A stretch of 64,000 bases of DNA from assembly GCA_903819975.1 (NCBI GenBank), contig CAIJFI010000001.1, positions 62,001-126,000 of the forward strand, in the 5' to 3' direction. The stretch comes from an uncultured Bacteroidota bacterium. GTDB lineage: Bacteria > Bacteroidota > Bacteroidia > Chitinophagales > Chitinophagaceae. The notes beneath the pieces are model-generated. The model did not search any database, was not told where the DNA came from, and worked only from the letters and a program-made list of their open reading frames with translations. Positions 18,523 to 27,800 of the stretch are shown piece after piece (within the stretch, counting starts at the first letter, position 1; every line of letters begins with the position of its first letter). The translations under genes and the position numbers were made by a program.

Positions 18523-18732
18523 TTAACGCGTTTGATTTCTTTTGCGTGTATAAGCCACAAATGCTATAGTAGCTACAATACATCCAATGCTAACCACTGC
18601 GTGCATTGGCTCAACAAAATAGTGGGTAATAGTATAGCCACCTTCATGTCCGCCATGTCCTGGATGTGCTAATAATAATTCAGGCATGAATGCAATAAAA
18701 ATCATCATTAAAATAGAGATAAACTTTTTCAT
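18523..18732 (-). CDS. Small His-rich membrane protein leading the hyp operon
   Basis: A 69-residue protein I do not recognise as a named family. Residues 1-22 form a signal peptide ending LLLA, so the mature N-terminus would start HPGHGGHEGG. That is a dense histidine cluster able to bind nickel or copper outside the membrane. A single hydrophobic segment (AVVSIGCIVATIAFVAY) and a basic tail (TRKRNQTR) follow, giving an N-out, C-in topology. The HPGHG start resembles the N-termini of HupE/UreJ nickel permeases, but the rest of HupE is missing. As first gene of the hyp operon it may help nickel acquisition, which is inference. Confidence 0.75.
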   Translation of the reverse strand: MKKFISILMMIFIAFMPELLLAHPGHGGHEGGYTITHYFVEPMHAVVSIGCIVATIAFVAYTRKRNQTR

Positions 18733-18781
18733 AGTCTTTAATTTATAGTTACCAAATTAAAACCATTCGCAAATTACCGAT

Positions 18782-18795
18782 ATGACTAGAATCAT
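18782..18795. promoter_or_regulatory. Degenerate Crp/Fnr-like half-site pair
   Basis: ATGACTAGAATCAT fits RTGA-N6-TCAY. Its centre is 22 bp, about two helical turns, from the better palindrome at 18804-18817. It lies on the hyp side of the divergent hyp/hya region. Confidence 0.4.
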
Positions 18796-18803
18796 TACCC
18801 ATG

Positions 18804-18817
18804 ATGACATTTGTCAT
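18804..18817. promoter_or_regulatory. Palindromic operator in the hyp/hya divergent region
   Basis: ATGACATTTGTCAT is a perfect inverted repeat with 6-bp arms and a 2-bp centre. It agrees with the two operators between the SQR and RND genes in the pattern RTGAYAWWTGTCAY. It lies between the first gene of the hyp operon (start 18732) and hyaA (start 18887), so it could control both directions. Confidence 0.6.
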
Positions 18818-18886
18818 AAAGGAGGATAATATAGGTAGGTAAATTAGTAGTCGAATTCACGAATTATCACCTTTAAATTTTTCAGC

Positions 18887-20017
18887 ATGGATAACGAAAT
18901 GCTCGAAGTTAAACAACCTACTTATTACGAAGAGGTTATACGAAAAGGATACAATCGCCGCGATTTTATGAAGTTTGCAAGTATGATGGCCGCCTTTATT
19001 GGATTGGAGAAGTCATCTATTGGACAAGTTGCAAAAGCGATGGAAACCAAGTCTCGTATCCCTATCATTTGGTTGCACTTCCAAGAATGTACTTGTTGTA
19101 GCGAAAGTTTTATTCGCTCTTCTCATCCAATGGTAGCCGATATCTTGTTAGATATGGTTTCCTTGGATTACACAGAAACTTTAATGGCAGCTTCAGGTTT
19201 TCAAGCCGAGCAGTCATTAAAAAACACAATGACTAAATATAAAGGTGAATACATCCTTTGTGTTGAAGGAAGTGTTCCTTTAGCCGCAGACGGGGTGTAT
19301 TGTATGATTGGAGGTAAAACTTCAATTAGTATATTAGAAGAAGCTGCAGCTGGTGCTAAAGCGATTATTGCTTGGGGTAGTTGTGCTAGTAATGGTTGTG
19401 TTCAATCTGCTAAGCCAAATCCAACACAAGCAACACCAATTCATAAAATTATTACCGGTAAGCCAATTATAAAAGTGCCTGGCTGTCCTCCAATTGGAGA
19501 GGTAATGGCAGGTGTAATTGTACACTTATTAACTTTTGGTACTATTCCTGAATTAGACAGAGTGGGTCGTCCTAAAGCATTCTACAGTAAACGTGTTCAT
19601 GATAGTTGTTATCGTCGACCATACTTTGATGCAGGATTATTTGTAGAAACATTTGATGATGAAAATGCGAAGAAAGGATATTGCTTATATAAAGTAGGTT
19701 GTAAAGGTCCTAGTACTTATAATGCATGTGGTGTGATGAAATGGAATGGTGGAACAAGTTATCCAATTCAATCTGGTCACGGATGTATTGGATGTAGTGA
19801 AGAAAATTATTGGGACAATGGTAGAATTTATGAACGAGGATCTTCTTTTGCTGGATTTGGCATTGAAGCAGATGCAGACACCATTGGCAAAGTAGCATTA
19901 GGCGTAACCGGTGTAGCTGTTGCTGGACATGCCATTGCAACCAATATTGGAAAGAAAAATTCCATCCATAATTTAGAAACAGAAGGAAAAATTAGTGAAC
20001 ACGAATTACCTTCTTAA
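18887..20017 (+). CDS. hyaA: Oxygen-tolerant [NiFe] hydrogenase small subunit
   Basis: A 376-residue iron-sulfur subunit of a membrane-bound uptake hydrogenase. A Tat signal (NRRDFMKFA, residues 23-31) exports it with the large subunit. The proximal cluster site has six cysteines: C68, C70, C71, C166, C171 and C200. These keep the exact spacing of E. coli Hyd-1 (C17, C19, C20, C115, C120, C149), the signature of the [4Fe-3S] cluster of oxygen-tolerant enzymes. Distal and medial ligands follow (H238, C241, C266, C272, then C281, C300, C303). A C-terminal membrane anchor ([17 protein letters not shown]) fits group 1d-type enzymes. hyaB begins 26 bp downstream. Confidence 0.96.
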   Translation: MDNEMLEVKQPTYYEEVIRKGYNRRDFMKFASMMAAFIGLEKSSIGQVAKAMETKSRIPIIWLHFQECTCCSESFIRSSHPMVADILLDMVSLDYTETLMAASGFQAEQSLKNTMTKYKGEYILCVEGSVPLAADGVYCMIGGKTSISILEEAAAGAKAIIAWGSCASNGCVQSAKPNPTQATPIHKIITGKPIIKVPGCPPIGEVMAGVIVHLLTFGTIPELDRVGRPKAFYSKRVHDSCYRRPYFDAGLFVETFDDENAKKGYCLYKVGCKGPSTYNACGVMKWNGGTSYPIQSGHGCIGCSEENYWDNGRIYERGSSFAGFGIEADADTIGKVALGVTGVAVAGHAIATNIGKKNSIHNLETEGKISEHELPS

Positions 20018-20043
20018 TTGATTCACCTCCTTAATAATTTTTT

Positions 20044-21771
20044 ATGAGTAAAAGAATTGTAGTAGACCCAGTAACCAGAATTGAAGGTCACTTGCGCGTT
20101 GAAGCAGATATAGAAAACGGTAAAATTAAAGACGCATTTAGTAGTGGAACCATGGTGCGTTTGTTAGAAGAAATTTTACGCGGAAGAGATCCAAGAGATG
20201 CATGGGCTTATGTAGGTCGTGTGTGTGGAGTTTGTACTTCAACACACTCTTTAACATCGGTACGATGTGTGGAAGATGCTTTAGGCATTGAAGTTCCACC
20301 CAATGCGGAATTAGTGCGTAACCTTATGCATTGCGTTTTGTATATGCATGATCACGTTGTGCATTTTTATCATTTACATGCAATGGACTGGGTGGATGTT
20401 GTAGCTGCGTTAAAAGCAGATCCTAAAAAAACATCCGAACTAGCTCAAACTATTTCAAAATGGCCTAAGAGTTCTCCAGGATATTTTAGTGATATTCAAA
20501 CAAGAATTAAAAAATTTGTAGATAGTGGTCAACTAGGAATTTTCGCAAATGGCTATTGGGGACACCCAGCATACAAATTACCTGCAGAAGTTAATTTAAT
20601 TGGACTTGCGCACTATTTAGAAGCATTAGAATGGCAAAAAGAAATTGTAAAAGTACAGGCTATTTTTGGCGGTAAAAATCCACACCCTAACTATTTAGTG
20701 GGTGGTATGGCATGTTCAATTAGTTTAGATGACGTGAGCGGTATTAACGCAGAACGTCTTGCATACATCCATCAGTTGTTAAAGCAAGGTAAAGAGTTTA
20801 TCAATCAAGTATACATTCCAGATTTAATGGCAGTAGCTTCTTTCTACAAAGACTGGGGAGCAATTGGTGGAGGTCTTGGAAACTATTTGGTATATGGTGA
20901 TTTGCCAACTAAAGGATACAAGGACACTGCTTCTTACAAATTCCCTTCTGGTGCCATCTTAAATAAAGACATCAGTAAAGTGTATGAGGTTGATTTAAGA
21001 AAAGAAGACGAAGTGCAAGAATTTATCACCCACTCTTGGTATGATTACAAAGAAGGAAAAGATAAAGGATTACACCCTTGGAAAGGAGAAAGCAAAATTA
21101 ATTACACAGGACCTAAACCTCCATTTGAACATTTAGATACTTCCAAAGAATATAGTTATTTAAAAACACCAAGATGGAAAGGCAATGCAATGGAAGTTGG
21201 TCCATTAGCGCGTGTGTTAGTTGGATATGCTAAAGGGGTTGAAGAGTACAAAGCAATTGTAGATAAAACATTAAAAGATTTAGATGTGCCAGTTGCTGCA
21301 TTGTTCTCAACATTAGGCCGAACTGCAGCAAGAGGATTGGAAGCCGTATTGGCCGCTGATTGGGCATTGGAATTTTATGATTCATTAATTGCAAATATTA
21401 AAGCTGGCGATAAACGCATGGCCGAAATGAGCAAGTTTGATCCTTCTACATGGCCTAAAGAGGCTGTATTAGGCGTGGGTCATTCTGAAGCACCTCGAGG
21501 CGCATTAGCACACTGGATAAATATTAAAGATGAGAAAATTGCTAACTATCAATTAGTGGTTCCAACAACATGGAATGCTTCACCTAGAGATGGTAAAGGT
21601 CAAATGAGTGCTTATGAAGCAGCCTTAATTGATACACCAGTGCATGATGAAACACAGCCATTAGAAATTATCAGAACAATTCACAGCTTTGATCCATGTA
21701 TGGCTTGTAGTGTGCATTTGTATGATGAGGATGGAAAGACTATCAGCCGCATTAGTGTAGTTGGTGATTAA
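20044..21771 (+). CDS. hyaB: [NiFe] hydrogenase large subunit
   Basis: The 575-residue catalytic subunit that splits H2 at the NiFe centre. Nickel ligands are in the N-terminal RVCGVCTSTHS motif (C61, C64) and the C-terminal DPCMACSVH motif (C552, C555). Cleavage after H558 would remove a 17-residue tail, the job of the protease encoded two genes downstream. The start MSKRIVVDPVTRIEGHLRVE is typical. No signal peptide is present because export relies on the Tat signal of the small subunit. Confidence 0.97.
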   Translation: MSKRIVVDPVTRIEGHLRVEADIENGKIKDAFSSGTMVRLLEEILRGRDPRDAWAYVGRVCGVCTSTHSLTSVRCVEDALGIEVPPNAELVRNLMHCVLYMHDHVVHFYHLHAMDWVDVVAALKADPKKTSELAQTISKWPKSSPGYFSDIQTRIKKFVDSGQLGIFANGYWGHPAYKLPAEVNLIGLAHYLEALEWQKEIVKVQAIFGGKNPHPNYLVGGMACSISLDDVSGINAERLAYIHQLLKQGKEFINQVYIPDLMAVASFYKDWGAIGGGLGNYLVYGDLPTKGYKDTASYKFPSGAILNKDISKVYEVDLRKEDEVQEFITHSWYDYKEGKDKGLHPWKGESKINYTGPKPPFEHLDTSKEYSYLKTPRWKGNAMEVGPLARVLVGYAKGVEEYKAIVDKTLKDLDVPVAALFSTLGRTAARGLEAVLAADWALEFYDSLIANIKAGDKRMAEMSKFDPSTWPKEAVLGVGHSEAPRGALAHWINIKDEKIANYQLVVPTTWNASPRDGKGQMSAYEAALIDTPVHDETQPLEIIRTIHSFDPCMACSVHLYDEDGKTISRISVVGD

Positions 21772-21797
21772 TCATTGTTGAAACCTAATTATAATTT

Positions 21798-22541
21798 ATG
21801 GAAACTAAATATTTACGTTTACCAAGACTGCGCAGAGTATATGTGTGGGAGCTACCAGTAAGATTTTATCATTGGCTAAATGCAGCTGTGATTATTGCAT
21901 TAATCGCAACAGGATTTTATATCAATAATCCATTTGCTTTAATGAGTCAAAAGGAAGCTACACAGGTATTTACAATGGGTTGGGTTCGTTACGTACACTT
22001 TGCAGCTGCTTATTTATTTTTCTTTAATTTCTTATTTAGAATTTATTGGGGATTTGTAGGGAATAAATATGCGAATTGGAAGCAGTTCATTCCTACTTCT
22101 AAAAGATTTTTCAAAGAAATGTGGACTGTGTTTAAGATTGACATTTTAATGTTAAAGAAAGACGGAAAGGAGCAGCATCATTTAAGTATTGGCCACAATG
22201 CCATGGCAGGGTTCATTTACTTTTTAACTTTTATTGCTTTTGCAGTACAATGTTTTACTGGATTTGGATTATATGCTGATATGGGTGGATGGTGGTTGCC
22301 TAAATTGTTTGCATGGGTGCCTTCGGTATTTGGAGGAGACATGTTAACTAGACAAATCCATCATTGGACGATGTGGTTTTTTATCCTATTTGCTGTGATA
22401 CATGTTTACTTGGTATTTTACCATGATTATGTTGAAGGTAGAGGTGAAATAAGCAGCATGGGTGGCGGATGGAAATTTATTGAGGAAGATGTTTTTGAGG
22501 AGAAAAAACACCATACTCCAAATCCTCGTAAAAAGCATTAA
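21798..22541 (+). CDS. hyaC: Hydrogenase b-type cytochrome subunit
   Basis: A 247-residue di-haem cytochrome b that passes electrons from the small subunit to the quinone pool. Four membrane helices are visible. Likely haem ligands include H25 (RFYHWLNA), the His of VRYVHFAAAY, and those of IHHWTMWF and FAVIHVYLVFYHDY. The C-terminus is charged and cytoplasmic (ending NPRKKH). It lies 26 bp after hyaB and 5 bp before the maturation protease gene, in a standard hya order. Confidence 0.95.
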   Translation: METKYLRLPRLRRVYVWELPVRFYHWLNAAVIIALIATGFYINNPFALMSQKEATQVFTMGWVRYVHFAAAYLFFFNFLFRIYWGFVGNKYANWKQFIPTSKRFFKEMWTVFKIDILMLKKDGKEQHHLSIGHNAMAGFIYFLTFIAFAVQCFTGFGLYADMGGWWLPKLFAWVPSVFGGDMLTRQIHHWTMWFFILFAVIHVYLVFYHDYVEGRGEISSMGGGWKFIEEDVFEEKKHHTPNPRKKH

Positions 22542-22546
22542 TACCA

Positions 22547-23032
22547 ATGAAGTATAAAAACAAAATATTGATTTTGGGCATCGGAAACTATTTAATGGGG
22601 GATGAAGGAATAGGAGTACATATTGCCGAGCGATTAGAAAAAGAAACATTGCCTTTAGAGGTAGATGTTTTAGACGGTGGTACAGGAGGGTTTCATCTTT
22701 TAGAGTATTTTGAACTATACCCTAACGTAATATTAATAGACGCGACATTAGATTCAAATCCTCCTGGCACCATCCGTTTAATTAAACCAAAATTTGCTAA
22801 AGATTTTCCGCAAGCCATGAGCACCCACGATATTGGTTTAAAGGATATGGTGAGTGCTTTGCAAATTATGGGGACTATTCCCGACATTGACTTATTCGTT
22901 GTAAGTATTGAAAGTATTCAACAACAAGGAATAGCATTAACACCCGAAGTGGAAGCGGTCGTGCCATTGATTATTGATAAAGTAAAAACATTGATGCATG
23001 AATTGTTGGCAAACGAAAAAGTGTTAGGTTAA
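22547..23032 (+). CDS. hyaD: Hydrogenase maturation endopeptidase
   Basis: A 161-residue protease that removes the C-terminal peptide of the large subunit after nickel insertion. The nickel-sensing ligands can be placed: E20 in GIGNYLMGDEGIG, D65 in VILIDATLD and H94 in STHDIGLKD. They match E16, D62 and H93 of E. coli HybD. The DGGTGG motif near residue 43 is also conserved. It lies 5 bp after hyaC. Confidence 0.95.
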   Translation: MKYKNKILILGIGNYLMGDEGIGVHIAERLEKETLPLEVDVLDGGTGGFHLLEYFELYPNVILIDATLDSNPPGTIRLIKPKFAKDFPQAMSTHDIGLKDMVSALQIMGTIPDIDLFVVSIESIQQQGIALTPEVEAVVPLIIDKVKTLMHELLANEKVLG

Positions 23033-23065
23033 GTTAGTGAAATTTTTAAGTCAAAACCGATTGCC

Positions 23066-23497
23066 ATGCCTACTGTAAAAGAAATTATAAGTACAAAAAA
23101 TAGATCTGTTGTAACAGTATCAAATGTAATGCCAATTATTGATGCATTAAAAATAATGGCTGCTGCAAATATTGGCAGCTTGGTTGTTTTAAAGAATGAA
23201 AAATATGCAGGAATTTTTACTGAAAGAGATTATGCGCGTAAAGTAGTTTTAGAAGGACGTGGATCCAATGACACTTCGGTGGAAGAAGTTATGGAAACCG
23301 ATCTGCCGCATGTAAAAGCAAATGATTCCATTGAACATTGTACTTTAATAATGACAGAAAAAAAATTAAGGTACCTGCCCATTTTTGAAAACGGTGTTTT
23401 ATATAATATTATTAGTCAAAGTGATATTATTAAACATACTATAGAAGCGCAAAAAAAATTAATTGAACACTTGCAGGACTATATGAGTTTAAAATAA
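23066..23497 (+). CDS. CBS-domain protein at the end of the hya operon
   Basis: A 143-residue cytosolic protein made of two CBS repeats (about residues 8-65 and 75-130). The ends of each repeat (YAGIFTERDYARKVV and LYNIISQSDIIKHTI) are typical. Such stand-alone Bateman modules bind adenosine nucleotides or similar ligands and act as energy sensors. It begins 33 bp after hyaD on the same strand, so it is probably co-transcribed with the hydrogenase. A direct role in hydrogenase control is inference. The gene ends 2 bp from the convergent dehydratase stop. Confidence 0.85.
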   Translation: MPTVKEIISTKNRSVVTVSNVMPIIDALKIMAAANIGSLVVLKNEKYAGIFTERDYARKVVLEGRGSNDTSVEEVMETDLPHVKANDSIEHCTLIMTEKKLRYLPIFENGVLYNIISQSDIIKHTIEAQKKLIEHLQDYMSLK

Positions 23498-23499
23498 TT

Positions 23500-24453
23500 T
23501 TAAGCTCCAAACCATTCTCCAAATTTTGTTAAGTCTACATTTCCGCCTGAAAGAATTATGCCTACTTTTTTTCCTTTGAATAATTTGGGATTTTTAAATG
23601 CAGCTGCAAAAGGAACTACGCAACTAGGCTCAACTACAATTTTCATTCTTTCGTAAATTAATTTAAGTGCTGCTTTTATTTCTTCTTCTGTCACTAATAT
23701 AATATCAGTAACATGTTCTTTTATAATTGCTAGTGTTCTATCACTTAATGTTGTCATCAAACCATCGGCAATCGTATTTATATAAGGAGCTTTTTCAACT
23801 TTACCCGATTTAAAACTTAATACTGCATCAGCTGCTCCTTCTGGTTCTCCTGCATACACTTGCAGGCCTGGTTTAAAATAATAAGCGCCTAAACAGGTGC
23901 CTGATAATAAACCGCCACCACCTACTGGGGTAATTACGATGTCTAAATCGGGGACATCTTCAATTAATTCTTTTACACAGGTAGCTTGCCCTTCAATCAC
24001 ATCATCGTTATCATAAGGATGAACAAATGTTGCACCCGTTGCTGCCACAATTTTATTTAATGTTTCTTCTCTTGCTTGTTGATTGGGTTCACACATAATT
24101 ACCTCAGCTCCATAACCTTTTACAGCATTTACTTTTACTTGAGGCGAAGTTTTTGGCATTACGATGAATGCTTTTGTTCCTAAAGTTTTTCCTGCAAATG
24201 CCATTGCCTGCGCATGGTTACCAGAAGAGTGTGTTGCAACTCCTTTGCTTAATTGTTCGGGATTAAGTTTTAGACACGCATTCATACCACCTCTAATTTT
24301 AAATGCACCAATCTTTTGGAAGTTTTCACATTTAAAATAGAAATCAATACCGGTCATTTCATTAATACTGTTATTAGTAAGAACGGGGGTTTTATGTATA
24401 TAGGGTTTAATTCGTTCGTGCGCAGCTTGTATGGACGCTTTGGTAATTTCCAT
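23500..24453 (-). CDS. PLP-dependent threonine/serine dehydratase
   Basis: A 317-residue fold-type II PLP enzyme. The cofactor lysine is K52 in FQKIGAFKIRGG, the phosphate-binding loop is GGGGLLSG near residue 180, and the end motif IILSGGNVDL is typical. There is no C-terminal ACT domain, so it resembles catabolic threonine dehydratase or serine racemase rather than the feedback-inhibited biosynthetic IlvA. It would convert threonine to 2-oxobutanoate and/or serine to pyruvate. It is monocistronic, convergent with the CBS gene and divergent from susC. Confidence 0.85.
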   Translation of the reverse strand: MEITKASIQAAHERIKPYIHKTPVLTNNSINEMTGIDFYFKCENFQKIGAFKIRGGMNACLKLNPEQLSKGVATHSSGNHAQAMAFAGKTLGTKAFIVMPKTSPQVKVNAVKGYGAEVIMCEPNQQAREETLNKIVAATGATFVHPYDNDDVIEGQATCVKELIEDVPDLDIVITPVGGGGLLSGTCLGAYYFKPGLQVYAGEPEGAADAVLSFKSGKVEKAPYINTIADGLMTTLSDRTLAIIKEHVTDIILVTEEEIKAALKLIYERMKIVVEPSCVVPFAAAFKNPKLFKGKKVGIILSGGNVDLTKFGEWFGA

Positions 24454-24572
24454 TATTCTAATTTGATATGAATTTAAAGAATATTCAAACTAGGCTATTA
24501 AGTTTTACATAAAAGCAATAAAGATTATGGTTTAAATTGGTAGCTTAAAAACAAACTTTTCAATAGTATTAA

Positions 24573-24592
24573 CCAAAAAACTGGTTTTTTGG
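24573..24592. promoter_or_regulatory. Inverted repeat 1 upstream of susC
   Basis: CCAAAAAAC and GTTTTTTGG arms of 9 bp are separated by 2 bp. It could be an operator or, because of the A and T runs, a weak bidirectional terminator. No gene ends here, so an operator is more likely. Confidence 0.45.
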
Positions 24593-24673
24593 CAGTTATT
24601 GTTATAAAATCAAGGTTTATTGAGAAAATTTGATATATGTAATAAATTACAATATGTCTGATAAAATTTTCTT

Positions 24674-24686
24674 ATTGATAATCAAT
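24674..24686. promoter_or_regulatory. Inverted repeat 2 upstream of susC
   Basis: ATTGATAATCAAT is a perfect palindrome with 6-bp arms around one base. The half-site TTGAT/ATCAA resembles Fnr-type half-sites, but the spacing is too short for a classic Fnr box. Confidence 0.4.
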
Positions 24687-24711
24687 TAGTTACAAAAAAT
24701 TTAGAAAGAAG

Positions 24712-24728
24712 TCTACTAAATTAGTAGA
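24712..24728. promoter_or_regulatory. Inverted repeat 3 upstream of susC
   Basis: TCTACTAAATTAGTAGA is a perfect palindrome with 8-bp arms around a single central base. It lies 110 bp upstream of the SusC start and is the most symmetric of the four repeats. The bound factor is unknown. Confidence 0.5.
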
Positions 24729-24767
24729 AAATTACGCAATAATTAAGCCTATTTTATTAGATATTTG

Positions 24768-24782
24768 TTAAGAATTTCTTAA
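24768..24782. promoter_or_regulatory. Inverted repeat 4 upstream of susC
   Basis: TTAAGAATTTCTTAA has 7-bp arms around one base and lies 56 bp upstream of the SusC start, probably near the transcription start. Confidence 0.4.
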
Positions 24783-24837
24783 TTTAGGGATTCGTGTTAC
24801 ACAAGACAAGTTCAGTCTAACAAAAATTAAAACAAGT

Positions 24838-27800
24838 ATGAGAAAAAAACTTTTATGGAGCTTACTTGCATCGTGCCTATTCTTTGGTACGGCAATGGCC
24901 CAAAATCCTACCGTAAATGGTAGAGTAACTGACGAAAAAGGAGATCCAATTTCTGGAGCTTCTATTCAAGTTAAAGGTACTAGAGTTGGTGCTTCAGCTA
25001 ATACTGATGGTACTTTCACACTTAAAGCTGCAAATGGTGCAACTTTAGTAGTATCTGCACTTGGATATGAGTCAAAAAATGTAGCTGCTGCTGCAAATGT
25101 GACTGTGAAATTAGCTACTGATGTGAAAGCATTAAGTGAGGTAGTTGTAACAGGATCTGGTGTTGCAACATCTAAAAAGAAATTAGGTATTTCTACAGAA
25201 TCTATTAGTTCTGCAAAATTACCTATCGTTCCTGCTGCTTCTATCGATCAAGCTTTGATTGGTAAAATCCCAGGTGCTCAAATTTCTTCTGTATCAGGTA
25301 ACCCTGGTGACCAAGTAAACATCGTTTTACGTGGTATTAATACAGTACAAGGTGGTACTCGTCCATTAGTATTATTAGATGGAGTTGAAGTTCCTTTTTC
25401 TAGTTTAACAACTATCGACTTAACTCAAGTTGATCGTGTTGAGGTAGTACAAGGTGCGGCTTCTGCTTCATTATATGGTGCGCAAGGTGCGAATGGTGTT
25501 ATCCAAATTTTCACTAAAAAAGGACAAAAAGGAAAGATTAATGTAAACGTGTCTTCAAGCATTGCTAACAGCACTTTCATTAACTCTGGTAACTTTGGTA
25601 AAGCAAAATTACACCCTTACTTAACAGATGCGAATGGTAACATTATCTCTGCTGGTAATAGTGGTGGATTTGCTACAGGTGCACCTTTAAGTGTTGACCC
25701 AGTATTAGGATCTATTTTAGGTTCTGGTTCTTTGGCTTACACTTATGGAAGCAACGTAGGAACGAATCCTGGTGCTCCTGGTGAAACTCAAAACTATACG
25801 CGTTATGGTATCTTGGATCCAAGAAATAATTTTAATAAACCATACGTTGGCGCTTTAAGTTTTCATGATCACTTTGCTGAAATCTTCCAAGATGCGCAAA
25901 CAATCAATAACAGCATTAACATAAATGGTGGTGGTGAGAAAAATGACTTTAGCTTGACTGTTTCTAACAATCATTCTAATTCTCCTTTCTTAAGAAATAA
26001 TGGTGCTTTAGATAGAACTAATATTACTGCGAACATTGGTGCTGAAGTTTTCAAAAATTTCACTATCCGTTCAATTACTAATATCGCTTATACCGAAAAC
26101 ACAATGCACCCAGGTTTAGGTGCGCCAGGTGGATCAGGTTATGGATATGGTAACCAAAATGCTAACGTTGGTCAGATTTATGGTTTCTTAAATACCTCTC
26201 CTTTTTTAAGCATTGCTGATACAGTATTAGGTGGTAAACACCCAGCTTATCAAAAAGCTAGTTTCGTTTCGGTTAACGCTGCAAACCCTTACTACCAAGT
26301 TGATTATACTAAAGCAAACAGTAAAAAATACGATATCATTCAAAATTTTGAAGCAAACTATAAAATCAACAAGAACATTGTGTTGAATGCAAAATATGGT
26401 GTAAGCTACAAAAACGAAAATGATGTTTGGACTTATTATAACCAATCATTAGACGAAAGTTCTAACTATTATGGAAGTTGGTCAGGTTGGTATAACAATT
26501 CTTCTTCTGGTATTGATAATACTGGTGAGATTGTTAACTGGCAATATAATTTAACAAAACAAAACTTTACGGCGAACGCAGTTGCAACAACTGACTTCCA
26601 AAGAGATTTTGGTTTGAAAATTCCAATTACTACTTCTACATTAGCTGGATTTGATTATCGTAAGAGTCAATATAAGGAATTGGATCAATGGGGATATTCT
26701 TTACAGTTTAACCCTCCGTTTTCTTTGACTTCTACTCAGTCTCAACATACAAGTGCTGACTATAACGAAACTTTTGTTACTTATGGTTATGTAGTGGATC
26801 AAAAAATTGACTGGGCTAATCACGCAGGTGTTACTGGTGGTTTCAGAACTGACTATTCTTCTGCATTCGGTGCAGGTTCTAAACCATTCACTTTCCCTCA
26901 CTACAATGGTTATGTAAACTTAGAATCATTCAAATTCTTTGATGGTTTAAGTAATACAATCACTTCTTGGAAATTACGTGCGGCTTATGGTCAAGCGGGT
27001 ATCCAACCAGGTGCATTTGATCGTTACCCAGTGTTAAACTTACAACCTACAGGTAATGAAGTTGCTTACACGAATCAGTCTTCAGCTAAAAATCCAAATT
27101 TAGGTGTGGAAGTTTCTAGTGAAACTGAATTTGGTACAGATTTATCTTTAGGCTTATTAAAATCAGGTAACTGGTTCAGAAGCTTAAATGCTTCATTCAC
27201 TTACTGGAAGCGTAATACAGACAATGCAATCTTTGCTCAAAACGTACCGCCAAGTACTGGTGGAACAAGTTTATTGACAAATGCAATTGCATTATCTTCT
27301 AACGGTATTCAATTTAGCTTAAGTGTTCCTGTAGTTACTACAAAGAACTTTAGCTGGGATTTCACAACAAACTGGGGTCACCAAGTATCTACTATCGATA
27401 AAGTAGAAGGTGGTGATATACCATTGTTATCATATGCTGGATCTACAGGTTTAGCATTAGCTGCTGGTCGTAAAATTGGTGAGTTATATGGTTACAAAGC
27501 TTTAACTAGCGTTTCTCAAAAAAGAGCTGATGGTTCTTTATTTATTGCAGCTGCTGATCAAAGCAAATATGAAATCGTTCAAGGTCGTGTAGTGAATACT
27601 GCATCTAAATCAATTTTCTTCTCTGACGAAGCAACTTCTTTAGGTGATCCTAACCCTACATTTACTTCTTCTTTCATCAACAACTTTACATTTAAGCAAG
27701 CAATCACTTTTGGTTTCCAATTTGATTGGGTTAATGGTGCGCACTTATACAACCAAACTAAAGAATGGATGTATCGTGATGGTATCAGTAGCGACTTTAC

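Larger units (their letters stand above)
24454..24837. other. 384-bp intergenic region upstream of the SusC gene
   Basis: This is the longest non-coding stretch of the window. It separates the divergent dehydratase and SusC genes and is very AT-rich. I found four perfect or near-perfect inverted repeats in about 210 bp, listed separately. I see no ORF, RNA gene or clean TAnnTTTG element, so the SusC promoter cannot be placed with confidence. Confidence 0.6.
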
